Source: Eublepharis macularius | Taxonomy: Eukaryota > Chordata > Lepidosauria > Squamata > Eublepharidae | Direction of reading: 5' to 3' | NCBI RefSeq assembly: GCF_028583425.1 | Contig: NC_072800.1 | Span: forward strand, 6,709,001-6,773,000 | DNA length: 64,000 bases | In this document: piece by piece, positions 63,941 to 64,000 of the stretch | Layout of the letters: every line of letters starts with the position of its first letter | How positions within the stretch are numbered: the first letter of the stretch is position 1 | Position numbers and translations under genes: made by a program | Notes under the pieces: model-generated | Seen by the model: only the letters and a program-made list of their open reading frames with translations | Databases searched by the model: none | Told to the model about the DNA's origin: nothing

Positions 63941-64000
63941 TTAAAAAAATGAAATATTAAAAAACAGTAATATAAATCTAGCATGAGAAAAAATATTTAT

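Noticed and set aside
1-64000. CRISPR arrays, operons, Shine-Dalgarno sites, tRNA or rRNA genes
   Set aside because: The window is vertebrate nuclear DNA. The tandem repeat has no spacer pattern, and the tRNA-like sequences are SINE heads with eroded promoters.

Overview
This is a vertebrate nuclear window, most likely from a squamate reptile (lizard). No bacterial or organellar gene is visible. The inference rests on the repeats: several L1 families, two Penelope-like elements with GIY-YIG endonucleases, DIRS and Ngaro tyrosine-recombinase elements, a chromodomain Ty3/Gypsy element, CR1 and RTE/BovB-like LINE tails, tRNA-derived SINEs, and short inverted-repeat elements. Two fragmentary host genes fit the same picture. 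Minus-strand exons between 44410 and 50308 match CDK5RAP1. Plus-strand exon candidates at about 22.8-33.3 kb look like the C-terminal half of a BPI-fold (BPIFB-type) gene. CDK5RAP1 lies beside the BPIFB cluster on human 20q11.21, so the two calls support each other.

Layout. 1-1800: degenerate repeats. 1804-5330: a Penelope-like element (minus), split by a 5'-truncated L1 that fuses in frame to its ORF. 5331-6140: a GC- and CpG-rich block of unknown origin. 6143-15285: a head-to-tail array of 677-bp monomers in a four-monomer higher-order repeat. Every monomer carries a 96-bp exon-like module with a splice acceptor, and most carry a donor. 15286-16825: an Ngaro fragment, followed by diverged monomers to 17897. 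17897-21202: two fold-back elements and a hAT-like element that contains an L1-type insertion with an intact ORF1 and no ORF2. 21.2-33.3 kb: the BPIFB-like locus, its introns filled with SINEs, Penelope tails, a 3.5-kb L1 and a minisatellite. 33.46-35.66 kb: a Neptune-like Penelope element (minus). 35.68-43.95 kb: a DIRS element (plus), split by an L1 (minus). 44.4-50.3 kb: the CDK5RAP1 remnant, with an L1 in one intron. 52.16-63.94 kb: a full-length L1-clade (Tx1-like) element split by a chromovirus.

How it fits together. Apart from the two host-gene remnants, nearly everything is mobile or tandemly repeated DNA. Target-site duplications let the order of insertion be read: Penelope before L1 at 2.3 kb, hAT before the ORF1-only element at 19.6 kb, DIRS before L1 at 37.9 kb, L1/Tx1 before Gypsy at 52.8 kb. 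Most element ORFs are broken; the ORF1 at 19946-20866 is intact. The four CDK5RAP1 exons carry a nonsense codon, a frameshift, a lost donor and a lost acceptor, so this copy looks dead. The least explained structure is the tandem array of exon-like modules just upstream of the BPIFB-like locus and on the same strand.
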